Virus record (IMG/VR): IMGVR_UViG_3300032020_000026
Coordinates: 1-39,704 of that record
Direction: 5' to 3' (one strand)
DNA length: 39,704 nt
Source: a virus
A program made the position numbers and the translations under genes. Positions 7,794 through 14,865 of the stretch are shown piece after piece. The first letter of the stretch is position 1. Every line of letters starts with the position of its first letter. Below the pieces are notes generated by a model, which did no database searches, was not told the DNA's origin, and saw only the letters and a program-made list of their open reading frames with translations.

Positions 7794-7957
7794 TTCATTT
7801 TCTCCTCTATTTTTAATACTCTTATCCACTCTTCAAATAATTTTATAGTTTCTTCTACAAATTTTTTTCCACATTTTCTACAATAAATTTTTGGAAATTG
7901 AAAACTTTTATTTTTCTCAGTTAATTTAATATAACAATAAATACAATGATGCTTCAT
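7790..7957 (-). CDS. Tiny zinc-ribbon protein
   Basis: 55 aa read directly from the sequence. Two CxxC pairs (CIYC at 5-8 and CRKC at 26-29) make a four-cysteine zinc ribbon, followed by a helical acidic tail (VEETIKLFEEW). The start is preceded by GAGAGGGAAATAAA and the stop overlaps the next ATG. It follows the first copy of the GC-rich stem element. Function unknown. Confidence 0.6.
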   Translation of the reverse strand: MKHHCIYCYIKLTEKNKSFQFPKIYCRKCGKKFVEETIKLFEEWIRVLKIEEKMK

Positions 7958-8097
7958 TTTATTTCCCTCTCTTAATTATTTTAGCTTTTTTCTTTTAGTT
8001 AAAAATAATAAAAAATAAATTCAACTCAAAATTTTATATAGTATTAAAGTTAATCCTTTTACTGGTTGAATTAGGCTTGATTTTTTAGGCTTAATTT

Positions 8098-8176
8098 CCA
8101 GGGACTCCCAGCTTGGTTAAGGCTGGTTTTTTAGGCTATTATGCAGGTCTCCAAGTCGTGGCGGGTCACTGGGAGA
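8098..8176 (-). ncRNA. GC-rich stem element E1
   Basis: On the minus strand CTCCCAG (8169-8175) pairs with CTGGGAG (8105-8111) and encloses about 57 bases containing CATAATAGCC and AACCAGCCTT. The same outer stem and inner words recur at 19653-19760 (E3) and 33452-33567 (E2). The element stands out as GC-rich in AT-rich surroundings. Whether it acts as RNA or DNA is unknown. Confidence 0.55.
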
Positions 8177-8238
8177 TCCACAAATGCAGCAATAATAGCC
8201 ATTGCATCATTAAGCTCTATTTCAACATTAATTTTCAT
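8131..8238 (-). CDS. Possible 35-aa peptide overlapping stem element E1
   Basis: An ATG at 8238 with AGAGAAGATAAA upstream opens a 35-codon frame (MKINVEIELNDAMAIIAAFV then DLPVTRHDLETCIIA). Its last third is encoded by the 5' half of the stem element. The copy at E2 has a similarly placed frame ending FPVTGDGPKTCKG, sharing PVT and the TC near the end. Coding status is uncertain. Confidence 0.4.
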   Translation of the reverse strand: MKINVEIELNDAMAIIAAFVDLPVTRHDLETCIIA

Positions 8239-8280
8239 TTTATCTTCTCTTTTTAATAATTTTAGCTCTTCTCTTTTTAG

Positions 8281-8925
8281 TTAAATCACCATTGCTTCTT
8301 TTTGTTTTGCTTTTACTTCTGGGCGATTTTGTGCTATTTTCATGTTTGCCTTTGCTTCTACAGAACGTTTTCCTGCTCCATATTGATTTCCTTGTTTTGC
8401 TTCTTTTACTTCTGGGCGATTTTGTGCCTTTTTCATATTTGCCTTTGCTTCTTCAGAACGTTTTCCTTTTGCATTTTGCTTTCCTTGCATTGATTTTTTT
8501 ATTTTTTCTATTGTTTTTTTAGAATGCTTTTTATTTGTCCGAGCAATTCTTAATTTTTCTTTTACTTCAAAACACTTCCATGTTTCTTTCTGTTTTTCTA
8601 TCCTTGCTTCTTTATTAGGATTATTAGTAAAAGTATCCCCACCATCTCCCCCAGAAGTTAAATTGTATCCATTCGGAGCGATGCAGTTATGTTTTCTAAT
8701 TTCTTCTTTTTCAAGGAGATTTGCTGCATCACGAGTTTTGCAAGTATGCAAAATTGTTACTTGCCAGTCATTATATTTATTAAGAGCTTTTCCTACAAGA
8801 AATTTACTTTTCAAATGTTGCAACATTCTTTTTACAAGATTAAAAGTTTCTCCAATATAATAAGGATTTGGTTTGTTGCTTGCTGGGAAATAGATGCAAT
8901 AAATGTAATAAATAAAAATCTTCAT
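8281..8925 (-). CDS. GIY-YIG homing endonuclease 1 with NUMOD-type repeats
   Basis: Free-standing homing endonuclease, 214 aa. The N-terminal ~95 residues are a GIY-YIG nuclease (YIYCIYFP then YYIGETFN, the basic KRMLQH helix, catalytic Glu in EKEEI, and APNGYNL). The C-terminal half is a DNA-binding array of lysine-rich repeats: GKRSEEAKANMKKAQNRPEV recurs as GKRSVEAKANMKIAQNRPEV, as in NUMOD-type modules. It begins one base past the stop of the next upstream gene, with GAGGAAAG as SD. It is a paralogue of the genes at 15751 and 28319. Its target is unknown. Confidence 0.9.
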   Translation of the reverse strand: MKIFIYYIYCIYFPASNKPNPYYIGETFNLVKRMLQHLKSKFLVGKALNKYNDWQVTILHTCKTRDAANLLEKEEIRKHNCIAPNGYNLTSGGDGGDTFTNNPNKEARIEKQKETWKCFEVKEKLRIARTNKKHSKKTIEKIKKSMQGKQNAKGKRSEEAKANMKKAQNRPEVKEAKQGNQYGAGKRSVEAKANMKIAQNRPEVKAKQKEAMVI

Positions 8926-8926
8926 T

Positions 8927-9163
8927 TTACTTTCCTCTTTTAATTACTTTTATACACTTCCATTTTATTTTTGGTTTTTTGGCCAAATTTTCAGTTACCA
9001 TTTTATTATGCTTTTCTACTGCTATTACACCAGCAACGAGCGTCCCCTCGGCGAGGCATTCCTCATTAGTAGGTCGTACACAATGTAGCATTTTTAGTAT
9101 TTCGTCCTCCACAAAATATGGGCATTGAATACATTCAATTTTAAACCAGTTTCTATCTTCCAT
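8927..9163 (-). CDS. Small cysteine-containing hypothetical protein
   Basis: 78 aa with CIQCPYF near residue 11 and further cysteines (HCVRPTNEEC), which could bind zinc. Basic C-terminus. Good SD (GAGGAGAATTAAAA). It overlaps nothing and is followed within two bases by the GIY-YIG gene. No function recognised. Confidence 0.6.
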   Translation of the reverse strand: MEDRNWFKIECIQCPYFVEDEILKMLHCVRPTNEECLAEGTLVAGVIAVEKHNKMVTENLAKKPKIKWKCIKVIKRGK

Positions 9164-9165
9164 TT

Positions 9166-9426
9166 TTAATTCTCCTCTTGTTTCAGTTTTTCTAATTTAG
9201 CAACTTCTGCTTCAACAGCAGCAAGAAGTATTATTAAACGATCTACGGTTAATCCATTTGTAAATATCAAACTAAATTTTATAGCTTCTACAAGAGGAAG
9301 ATTTATTGTAGTTGTTAATAAATCTATATCAACAATAATTTTATCTGATTCCCAGATTAATTTATCATTAAACCAGAAAGCAATAGGTTCATTATTATCC
9401 CAAATTATTACAATTTCTATGTTCAT
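9166..9426 (-). CDS. Hypothetical protein, acidic with helical C-terminus
   Basis: 86 aa. The N-terminal half looks like short strands (IEIVIIWDNNEPIAFWFNDKLI), the C-terminal half a helix (LIILLAAVEAEVAKLEKLKQEE). SD AGGATAAA precedes the ATG. It sits two bases after the Cas4-like nuclease and two bases before the next gene, so it is clearly part of the operon. Not recognised. Confidence 0.6.
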   Translation of the reverse strand: MNIEIVIIWDNNEPIAFWFNDKLIWESDKIIVDIDLLTTTINLPLVEAIKFSLIFTNGLTVDRLIILLAAVEAEVAKLEKLKQEEN

Positions 9427-9428
9427 TT

Positions 9429-10124
9429 TTATCCTATTCTTTCATTACAATCTTCACAATTTATATCACAATTTTTGCACTCTCTATAACTTGGAATTTT
9501 TCTGCACTCAGATTCATTTCCAGCAATTCGTTTTATTGTATCCCATATAATTCTTTTTAGACTTTCATCTTGTGCTGCTTCAGCAGGAATATCAATATTG
9601 TGAAGACCAAGTTTATATACAATGCAGCCATTAAATTCCATATCTTTATATTTATCTATTGCTTTTGGTATAAACATCATATAAAGAATTACTTGAATAT
9701 GATCGCTGGTTTTTGGTTGTCCAGTTTTACAATCTTCTATGAGATAAATACTTTCTTTTTCTTCTAAATTAACAGCAATAATGTCAGCTTTGCCTGATAT
9801 TGTTATGTCTTGATTTATTGTATCTATTAATTTATCTGATTTCCAGTTTTCTGGTATCCAATATTCGCCTGTTCTAATAACTAATTTAAAAGCATTTTGG
9901 TCTTCAATAGACACTTTAAAACCAAGTCGTTCTAATGCGTCTCGTCTTTGTCGAAGAAGTTGATTATGTTCAACTGTCCATTTTGCTAAATTGAAATCAC
10001 TTGGTTTTTTATCAAGTAGATAATGTGCTTTTAGCCAATATTTCCACTCACATTGTTCCTCACCAGCTACAAGTTTTGCAATCCATGTCGGCCAGATAAA
10101 TATGTTATCTCTTTTTTGTTTCAT
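9429..10124 (-). CDS. Cas4/RecB-like PD-(D/E)XK exonuclease with Fe-S cysteines
   Basis: 231 aa. The nuclease core reads GKADIIAV (about 131-138, motif II Asp) then YLIEDCKTGQ (about 147-156, motif III D-x-K) then HIQVILYM (QxxxY-like helix). One cysteine near the N-terminus (EEQCEWKYW) and a C-terminal cluster (ECRKIPSYRECKNCDINCEDC) resemble the four-cysteine Fe-S cluster of Cas4/AddB-type nucleases. Phage proteins of this type process DNA ends in replication or recombination. The gene overlaps the upstream stop as ATGA. No cas1 or CRISPR array is nearby, so a CRISPR role is not implied. Confidence 0.85.
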   Translation of the reverse strand: MKQKRDNIFIWPTWIAKLVAGEEQCEWKYWLKAHYLLDKKPSDFNLAKWTVEHNQLLRQRRDALERLGFKVSIEDQNAFKLVIRTGEYWIPENWKSDKLIDTINQDITISGKADIIAVNLEEKESIYLIEDCKTGQPKTSDHIQVILYMMFIPKAIDKYKDMEFNGCIVYKLGLHNIDIPAEAAQDESLKRIIWDTIKRIAGNESECRKIPSYRECKNCDINCEDCNERIG

Positions 10125-10489
10125 TTTATTTCTTTCTCAATATTAATTCTTCTTGGATAAAGACTTAATGTAAGACCTTTTACAGGATTGTTTATTTCAA
10201 AAGGAGGTTTTCTTTTAGTATCTAATTCAGAAATGCTTCCATTCTCTTTTTTCTTTTTATCTTCATAAGGAGCGGCGATCATTCTATATAACTCCATTTT
10301 AGCACATTCAAGAACACCAATTACTGAATTTATATTTTTATAATTTAATCCTTCATGTTTAATCCATTGATGTACAATTCGAGTAATAATATAATTAAGA
10401 TCACCTTCAGTGCAATCTTCAATTATATCTAATATATGTTTTAAATATGAATCAATTATTTTTCTTGTTTCTTGTTTTATATAGGGCAT
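10121..10489 (-). CDS. Conserved phage protein, DUF6899-like
   Basis: 122 aa. The pattern MPYIKQETR, GDLNYIITRIVHQW, INSVIGVLECAKMELYRM and AAPYEDKKKKENG matches a widely distributed phage family (DUF6899) of unknown function. It starts inside the end of the membrane-protein gene (38-base overlap) with AAAGGAG as SD, and its stop overlaps the Cas4-like nuclease start. Families like this are found in phage replication modules. Confidence 0.75.
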   Translation of the reverse strand: MPYIKQETRKIIDSYLKHILDIIEDCTEGDLNYIITRIVHQWIKHEGLNYKNINSVIGVLECAKMELYRMIAAPYEDKKKKENGSISELDTKRKPPFEINNPVKGLTLSLYPRRINIEKEIK

Positions 10490-10787
10490 TTTGTTCTCCT
10501 TTCAAATGATCGTCTGAATAAGCACCAAGAAGTCGCTCAAAGAGCATTGAAATTTTTACACCACAAACACTTCCAATAACAGTTCCAAGTGTATAGGGTA
10601 GAAATAACATTAAATTCATATTTGCTTTTACTAATTGTCTAAATGTTAAAAACCAAATTGTATTAGAGAACGTAGCAGCAACGAGGTGATATTTAATGCT
10701 GTTGCGGTTACGACTTCTGCTTACAATACTAAAACTGACATTTTGTATAAAACTAAGAATTAATATTGTTAATATTTCAATTAGCAT
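10452..10787 (-). CDS. Phage membrane protein with SRSRNR motif
   Basis: 111 aa with three or four hydrophobic segments: residues 1-18, about 35-50 (AATFSNTIWFLTF), about 58-66 and 66-80 (LPYTLGTVIGSVCG). The SRSRNR motif after the first segment and SNTIWF are features I associate with a conserved phage integral membrane protein family of unknown role. A short cytoplasmic basic tail follows. It overlaps both neighbours (7 bases upstream, 38 downstream), so expression is coupled. Confidence 0.7.
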   Translation of the reverse strand: MLIEILTILILSFIQNVSFSIVSRSRNRNSIKYHLVAATFSNTIWFLTFRQLVKANMNLMLFLPYTLGTVIGSVCGVKISMLFERLLGAYSDDHLKGEQNALYKTRNKKNN

Positions 10788-11098
10788 TTCTTTTCCTCAT
10801 CAAATTCTTTTATTAATTTTAATATATAATTAGCAAATTTTTTAGCGGTATAACGATTCATCATAATCATATCTGTCCACAAACTTCCTTTAGTTAATAT
10901 TTGCCAAGCGTATATTAATCTTTGTTTTAAACATAATTTATTACTGGTATGTTTAATAGAGTGTTCCCAGAAAGACATGCTAATATAAGGAGCTTCTTGA
11001 TAATTATCCAAATCGTCATCCCTTAAAAGAGAAACAGTTACACCTTCTGAATAACAATCGCATCTAAATATTTTTATTGAATTATTTTCCCAACTCAT
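10781..11098 (-). CDS. Hypothetical protein
   Basis: 105 aa, no recognised family. Mixed strands in the first half (IKIFRCDCYSEGVTVSLLRD, then YISMSFWE), helices in the second. The alternating strand pattern resembles small phage proteins that are all beta at the N-terminus, but I cannot go further. The last seven bases overlap the membrane-protein start. SD is weak. Confidence 0.6.
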   Translation of the reverse strand: MSWENNSIKIFRCDCYSEGVTVSLLRDDDLDNYQEAPYISMSFWEHSIKHTSNKLCLKQRLIYAWQILTKGSLWTDMIMMNRYTAKKFANYILKLIKEFDEEKKC

Positions 11099-11122
11099 TT
11101 TTTTCTTTCTATTTTTGATAAT

Positions 11123-11491
11123 TCATTTTTCTTTTTGTTTTATTAATAACACATGCAAAAATCCCATCGTATTAAAAAGTTCTGCACAAAGAGATTCTAT
11201 AAGTTTACTATTATCTTTATCATTTTTAATAAATTTATCATGTAAAAGCCAAGTCATCATGAAATGTCTAAATTTGCTATCCATATAACTCTGTTTAGGC
11301 ATTCCTTTTTTCCAATTACTTTCATCTCTTTGCAATTTTCCATTTTTAATATTATGCTTTCGCATAAATTCTGTAAAACATTTTAATACAATTGGACTTA
11401 AACTACCAGTGTAATTTAATTTTTGTGTATCATTATCTCTTGTAGCACCAGATTTAAATATTCTCATAGTTTGTCGTTTTTGTTTTTTCAT
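11123..11491 (-). CDS. Basic hypothetical protein
   Basis: The preferred start is the ATG at 11491 (MKKQKRQTMR), which overlaps the stop of the upstream zinc-ribbon gene as ATGA; an upstream ATG at 11503 lies inside that gene. About 122 aa, basic, helical, with the stretch YTGSLSPIVLKCFTEFMRKH and later MTWLLHDKF. No domain recognised, though proteins that open with a basic segment and a TGSLSP-like phrase occur in several phage genomes as unknowns. Confidence 0.6.
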   Translation of the reverse strand: MKKQKRQTMRIFKSGATRDNDTQKLNYTGSLSPIVLKCFTEFMRKHNIKNGKLQRDESNWKKGMPKQSYMDSKFRHFMMTWLLHDKFIKNDKDNSKLIESLCAELFNTMGFLHVLLIKQKEK

Positions 11492-11628
11492 TGTTCTATC
11501 CAATTACAATTATTATTTAAACAATAATCACCATATCCATAATTAGAAATTTTATTTCCACATTTAGGACAACGAAATTTTAATATAATTAAAATTTTTA
11601 ACCAAATTTTTCTCATTAATTTTTTCAT
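11488..11628 (-). CDS. Tiny zinc-ribbon protein
   Basis: 46 aa read from the sequence: a hydrophobic/basic N-terminus (LMRKIWLKILIILKF), then CPKC (20-23) and CLNNNC (36-41) as the zinc ligands. It starts one base after the preceding stop codon (11630) and its TGA overlaps the next ATG. The overlaps on both sides support it as a real gene. Confidence 0.55.
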   Translation of the reverse strand: MKKLMRKIWLKILIILKFRCPKCGNKISNYGYGDYCLNNNCNWIEQ

Positions 11629-11629
11629 T

Positions 11630-11815
11630 TTATTTTCTAATCCAAAAGATTTTACTTGTTAAACATTTTGTACAAAGAATAATTTCTGCAAAGAAATTGC
11701 ATCTGATTTTAACAATAATTTTTCGCAAAAGATTTCTTTCTTTCTCATTACATTTTTCGCATTTTGCATTAACATAATTACATTCTTCAATTTCTAAATC
11801 AAATTCAATATTCAT
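11630..11815 (-). CDS. Small four-cysteine protein
   Basis: 61 aa. CEKCNEKE in the first half and CTKCL near the end form two CxxC pairs, typical of a zinc ribbon. Basic middle. SD TGAGGTAAAAA. It lies directly after the metallophosphoesterase in the operon direction. Function unknown. Confidence 0.6.
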   Translation of the reverse strand: MNIEFDLEIEECNYVNAKCEKCNEKERNLLRKIIVKIRCNFFAEIILCTKCLTSKIFWIRK

Positions 11816-11818
11816 TTT

Positions 11819-13210
11819 TTACCTCATTATTTTTCCTGTGTAATTATCAATATTTATTTGAAATCTTGCAATGGGACCAGCAGTTTTATCCCATACAAAT
11901 CCAAGACCTGCTCGCTTTTGCCAATTAAAACTATGAATTCTATGCCATTCATTTGGTGGAACTAATCCTGGTAAAAATTCTACACTTACCCCCTGTTCTT
12001 CGAGCATAACTGGCCGACCAGAACCCTTACGATGCTGGTCTCCTAAATGAAATTCACAATATCTGGCTTCTTGCCAACCATTTAATCTTGTTTCATTTGC
12101 CATAAGAGCGGCGAGGCGAACTTGTTGTCTTATACTATGTCCGTGTTCAAATCCAATTAAATTTACACCATAATGATGAAATTTATATGGTGACATGCTT
12201 GCATCTATTTCGAAGTTTTTATCATTATGATAATAAGCATTAAATATTCTTGTTAATGCAATTTCACTGTGTCGAGCATGGTTGCCTGGAACTGATATAA
12301 CTTTTACTGGAGCAACTTTTTTCATTCGCTCAATCATTGCTAATCCTAATAATTCACCACGTAAAAAAGTATGTTTCCAAGCTTCTGCCTCTGGCTGTGG
12401 CGTAAAACTTGTTGTAGTATTATAAACATTATCTGTATGAAGATAGTCATGTCCCATTGGAAATATTATTTTTTCAAATGGACCAAAGGCTTTTGATAAT
12501 TCAAGTAATTCATCTAACATTGTCATTGCCATAATTTCAGCATCGTCTGGTGTCCAATCTATATCTGATTCTGGTTTAAAACATCTCATTCCTAAATGTA
12601 TATCTATTAGAGATATTTCAAGTTCTCGTTGATGTTGATTTTTATTTGTGTGAAAATTTATTCTTCCTATAACTGGAACAATCGGCGAAGCAGCTTTTAT
12701 CTTTTTATATAAATCTTCTAAAGCTAAAATATTTTGTTCTTTTTTCTTTAACCATATTTTAATTTGAAAATTTGTATAGGTTTCGCATTTACCAGTTGCA
12801 GTATTTCTGCCTCCAACTGTTACTTCCCAAGAATTAATAAGATGTCTATCTACTTCCCAAACAGTTAAATCCACTTCTGCAATTTTTAATGCTTCTTCAA
12901 CTGTTTTTATATTTAATGATTTTGTAGTTATTACACCAATTCCTTTTTCATCTTGAAAATCTTTTATTACTTCTTCTTTTGTATAAGGATTTTGTTTATC
13001 TGAATATTTTTTGTTTTGTTTTTTCTGCTGCTTTTTCATTTTTTCATAAGCATTTTTTAATTCTGAATCTCTTTCAATTAATCTTCTAATAGTGTGATAA
13101 GCTATACCTTCTTTTATAGAAAATCCTTGTTGAGAAAATGTGTTATTTTTTATTTCTTTTAATATTTTCTTTTTTAATTGTTTCTTTTCATCATCAGTTA
13201 GATTTCGCAT
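11819..13210 (-). CDS. Calcineurin-like metallophosphoesterase with N-terminal HTH
   Basis: The start is placed at 13210 (MRNLTDDEKK), six bases after GGAG; a longer frame from 13258 has no site. 463 aa. Residues about 1-60 look like a helix-turn-helix (TFSQQGFSIKEGIAYHTIRRL). The phosphoesterase domain has all the metal motifs in order: DIHLG (D-x-H), MGHDYLHTDN, PGNHARH, FEHGH and HLGDQH. Phage enzymes of this architecture occur beside replication genes and are presumed DNA or nucleotide phosphoesterases; the substrate cannot be predicted. The phrase TPDDAEIMAM before the second motif is also typical. Confidence 0.88.
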   Translation of the reverse strand: MRNLTDDEKKQLKKKILKEIKNNTFSQQGFSIKEGIAYHTIRRLIERDSELKNAYEKMKKQQKKQNKKYSDKQNPYTKEEVIKDFQDEKGIGVITTKSLNIKTVEEALKIAEVDLTVWEVDRHLINSWEVTVGGRNTATGKCETYTNFQIKIWLKKKEQNILALEDLYKKIKAASPIVPVIGRINFHTNKNQHQRELEISLIDIHLGMRCFKPESDIDWTPDDAEIMAMTMLDELLELSKAFGPFEKIIFPMGHDYLHTDNVYNTTTSFTPQPEAEAWKHTFLRGELLGLAMIERMKKVAPVKVISVPGNHARHSEIALTRIFNAYYHNDKNFEIDASMSPYKFHHYGVNLIGFEHGHSIRQQVRLAALMANETRLNGWQEARYCEFHLGDQHRKGSGRPVMLEEQGVSVEFLPGLVPPNEWHRIHSFNWQKRAGLGFVWDKTAGPIARFQINIDNYTGKIMR

Positions 13211-13520
13211 TATATTCTCCTTGCAATATAAGTATATTGTTTTTAATATTAATTTCAAATTGTCCTGTTATTCCTCTCCAATCTTGTACAGAAATTATTG
13301 TATCTCAACCAAATATAGCAAAATAATTTTCATTATGTTTATCATAATCTTGTGCAAATAATTGAGCAGCTGTTTGCATATCTTGAGCAATAACTTGTTG
13401 AATTTTCCAAGGATTAGTTTGTATATATCCTGTTTCATTACTCTACACTAAAAAATAAAAATCTAAATTATTTTCTTTTTCTTGAATCATTTTATTATTT
13501 GGATTTAAACAGTTAGGCAT
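13194..13520 (-). pseudogene. Broken small gene with in-frame TAG and TGA
   Basis: The ATG at 13520 overlaps the previous stop as TAATG, and the frame would end at 13194 just inside the phosphoesterase gene, the normal architecture here. It is interrupted by TAG (13443-13445, after DFYFLV) and TGA (13305-13307, after NYFAIFG). Ignoring the stops, the product would be 108 residues with plausible composition (QTNPWKIQQVIAQDMQTAAQ, DTIISVQDWRG). Because TAG ends several intact genes nearby, recoding is unlikely and decay is the simplest reading. Confidence 0.6.
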
Positions 13521-13771
13521 TATAAACTCTCCTTATGTTTTTTTCTTTCTGTATGTAATATACCATCTTCCTTCGCTTTTTGATTTATATAATTTATACT
13601 ACGATAAGTATCTTCTCCTTTGACTATTCCAGAAACATTACGACTAATAAGACGTTGTAATTTTCTCTTTCCGCATTTCGGACAAGGAATATCTATATGT
13701 TTTGAATTTATACTTTCTATAAATTCACAAATATACCCACAATTTTTGCATTTGTATTCATATATTGGCAT
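13520..13771 (-). CDS. FmdB-like putative regulatory zinc ribbon
   Basis: 83 aa. MPIYEYKCKNCGY followed by CPKCGKRKLQRLIS is the CxxC...CxxC signature and opening phrase of the FmdB/CxxC-SSSS family. The phage copy is short and has a basic C-terminus. The biochemical role of the family is not established. It lies between the deoxyribosyltransferase-like gene and the broken gene at 13520, with tight junctions. Confidence 0.8.
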   Translation of the reverse strand: MPIYEYKCKNCGYICEFIESINSKHIDIPCPKCGKRKLQRLISRNVSGIVKGEDTYRSINYINQKAKEDGILHTERKKHKESL

Positions 13772-13791
13772 TGTTATTTTTTCCAGTTAAA

Positions 13792-14295
13792 CTAACTAAT
13801 TTTTCTTAATAATTCTTCTATATTTTTCATTCGTGGTAAATAAGGGAGATTTGTAAAAATACAAGTATCAATTTCTCCTATAAGAATAATTTTCTTATTC
13901 CAAGCTAAAGCTAATCCTAATTCACAATGACGACCACCTTTTGAATCTTTGTCACCGACAAATTCAATAAATAAATCACATTGTTCTACTGAATGCATAT
14001 CACGAATAGCTCTTTGTCCTGAATGATAATCTGCTTGTTCATTTACTTGATGCCAATCACTTAATATTTCAAATCCTTTTTGTTCTAATTCTAATCCTAA
14101 TTTTTGAGCCTCTTCTTTTCGTAGGTAACTTGCAGCTATATAAACTTTCATTTTTCTTTGAATATCAATGTTCATTTTAATTCCTTTACCAAAATTTACT
14201 GCCATTGTCCAACCACAAATGGGACAAAATTCTTTTGTAGTTTTTGTTATAAAAAATAAATAACATTTTTCACAATAAAGTTGATAGAATATCAT
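13792..14295 (-). CDS. Nucleoside 2-deoxyribosyltransferase-like protein, zinc ribbon at N-terminus
   Basis: 167 aa. From about residue 49 the sequence reads MKVYIAASYLRKEEAQ, later CDLFIEFV and GGRHCELGLALAW, the arrangement of the nucleoside deoxyribosyltransferase-like (SLOG-related) fold that handles nucleosides or nucleotides. The first 40 residues add two cysteine pairs (CEKC, CPIC). An internal ATG about 40 codons in (MNIDIQRKM) has a better SD (AAGGAATTAAA) than the upstream one, so two products or a misjudged start are possible. The stop is TAG. Confidence 0.72.
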   Translation of the reverse strand: MIFYQLYCEKCYLFFITKTTKEFCPICGWTMAVNFGKGIKMNIDIQRKMKVYIAASYLRKEEAQKLGLELEQKGFEILSDWHQVNEQADYHSGQRAIRDMHSVEQCDLFIEFVGDKDSKGGRHCELGLALAWNKKIILIGEIDTCIFTNLPYLPRMKNIEELLRKIS

Positions 14296-14296
14296 T

Positions 14297-14635
14297 TTAT
14301 TTTTCTATTTCAATTCCTAATTCTTTTGGAGAAATTTCTATACTATTAGGTTTAAATTGGACTATATCATATTTATTAATAGTTTTTCTTTTCTCTAAAT
14401 TTCCTATTGCCAAAAGATGTCCTTTTTGTAAAGAATCCCAAATTCCAAAATGTGTTATTAATCCCCAATGTTTTTTAGCTTCTGGAAATGTAATTTCCAC
14501 AATATTAATAACACAATCTCCATTAAATTCAAGATCACCAGGACCCAGTTCAATCCTATGATAATTATCTTTTTGTGAAGGTTCAATTAATCCCATTTCT
14601 GATTTTTTTAATAATCCAATATATAAATAATTCAT
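14297..14635 (-). CDS. Virion-fibre-like hypothetical protein
   Basis: 112 aa, predicted mostly beta. Phrases such as ITHFGIWDSLQKGHLLAIG and KYDIVQFKPNSIEI resemble the repeated beta units found in small phage tail-fibre or decoration-type proteins, where ITHFGIxD, GNL and a following 'G-D-x-V-x-F' occur in the same order. That is a by-eye resemblance. Its position inside a replication and metabolism region is unexpected for a structural gene. SD GAAGGAAAACAA is good. Confidence 0.5.
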   Translation of the reverse strand: MNYLYIGLLKKSEMGLIEPSQKDNYHRIELGPGDLEFNGDCVINIVEITFPEAKKHWGLITHFGIWDSLQKGHLLAIGNLEKRKTINKYDIVQFKPNSIEISPKELGIEIEK

Positions 14636-14865
14636 TTGTTTTCCTTCTCTAATAATTTTATTAAGTGTTTGTTCTCTCTTTTTAATGCATCAATATCAAG
14701 TAAAAAATATTTTACACTAACTCGTATATAATTTATTAATTCTTCTAAAGAACTTTCTTTTTCTTTTGATTTTATTTCAGAAGGTTTATGAAATAATTTT
14801 ATAATTTCAGTAAGTTGATTTTTTACTTCTTTTCTGGTTAATTTTTTCTCTTCTTTATTTTCCAT
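14632..14865 (-). CDS. Small coiled-coil hypothetical protein
   Basis: 77 aa, charged, almost entirely helical, with a C-terminal leucine-rich coiled coil (DIDALKRENKHLIKLLEKEN). It overlaps both the FEN stop (1 base) and the next ATG (4 bases), which supports it as coding. No function can be deduced. Confidence 0.6.
   Translation of the reverse strand: MENKEEKKLTRKEVKNQLTEIIKLFHKPSEIKSKEKESSLEELINYIRVSVKYFLLDIDALKRENKHLIKLLEKENK

Larger units (their letters stand above)
7958..8280. other. Intergenic gap with stem element E1 and a small ORF
   Basis: The gap between the GIY-YIG gene and the zinc-ribbon gene. It holds the stem element (8098-8176), a 35-codon ORF overlapping it, and an AT-rich stretch (7985-8075) in which I see no clear signal. 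Confidence 0.6.

Noticed and set aside
9429-10124. Cas4-like nuclease as part of a CRISPR system
   Set aside because: No cas1, cas2 or array of regular repeats and spacers in the window; phage recombination nucleases of this type are common.
6177-13520. Reassignment of TAG (phage code 15) to explain interrupted frames
   Set aside because: TAG ends several intact genes here (primase-helicase, VRR-NUC, hydroxymethylase, dCMP deaminase, 37270 gene and others) and no suppressor tRNA was seen, so the standard code is simpler.
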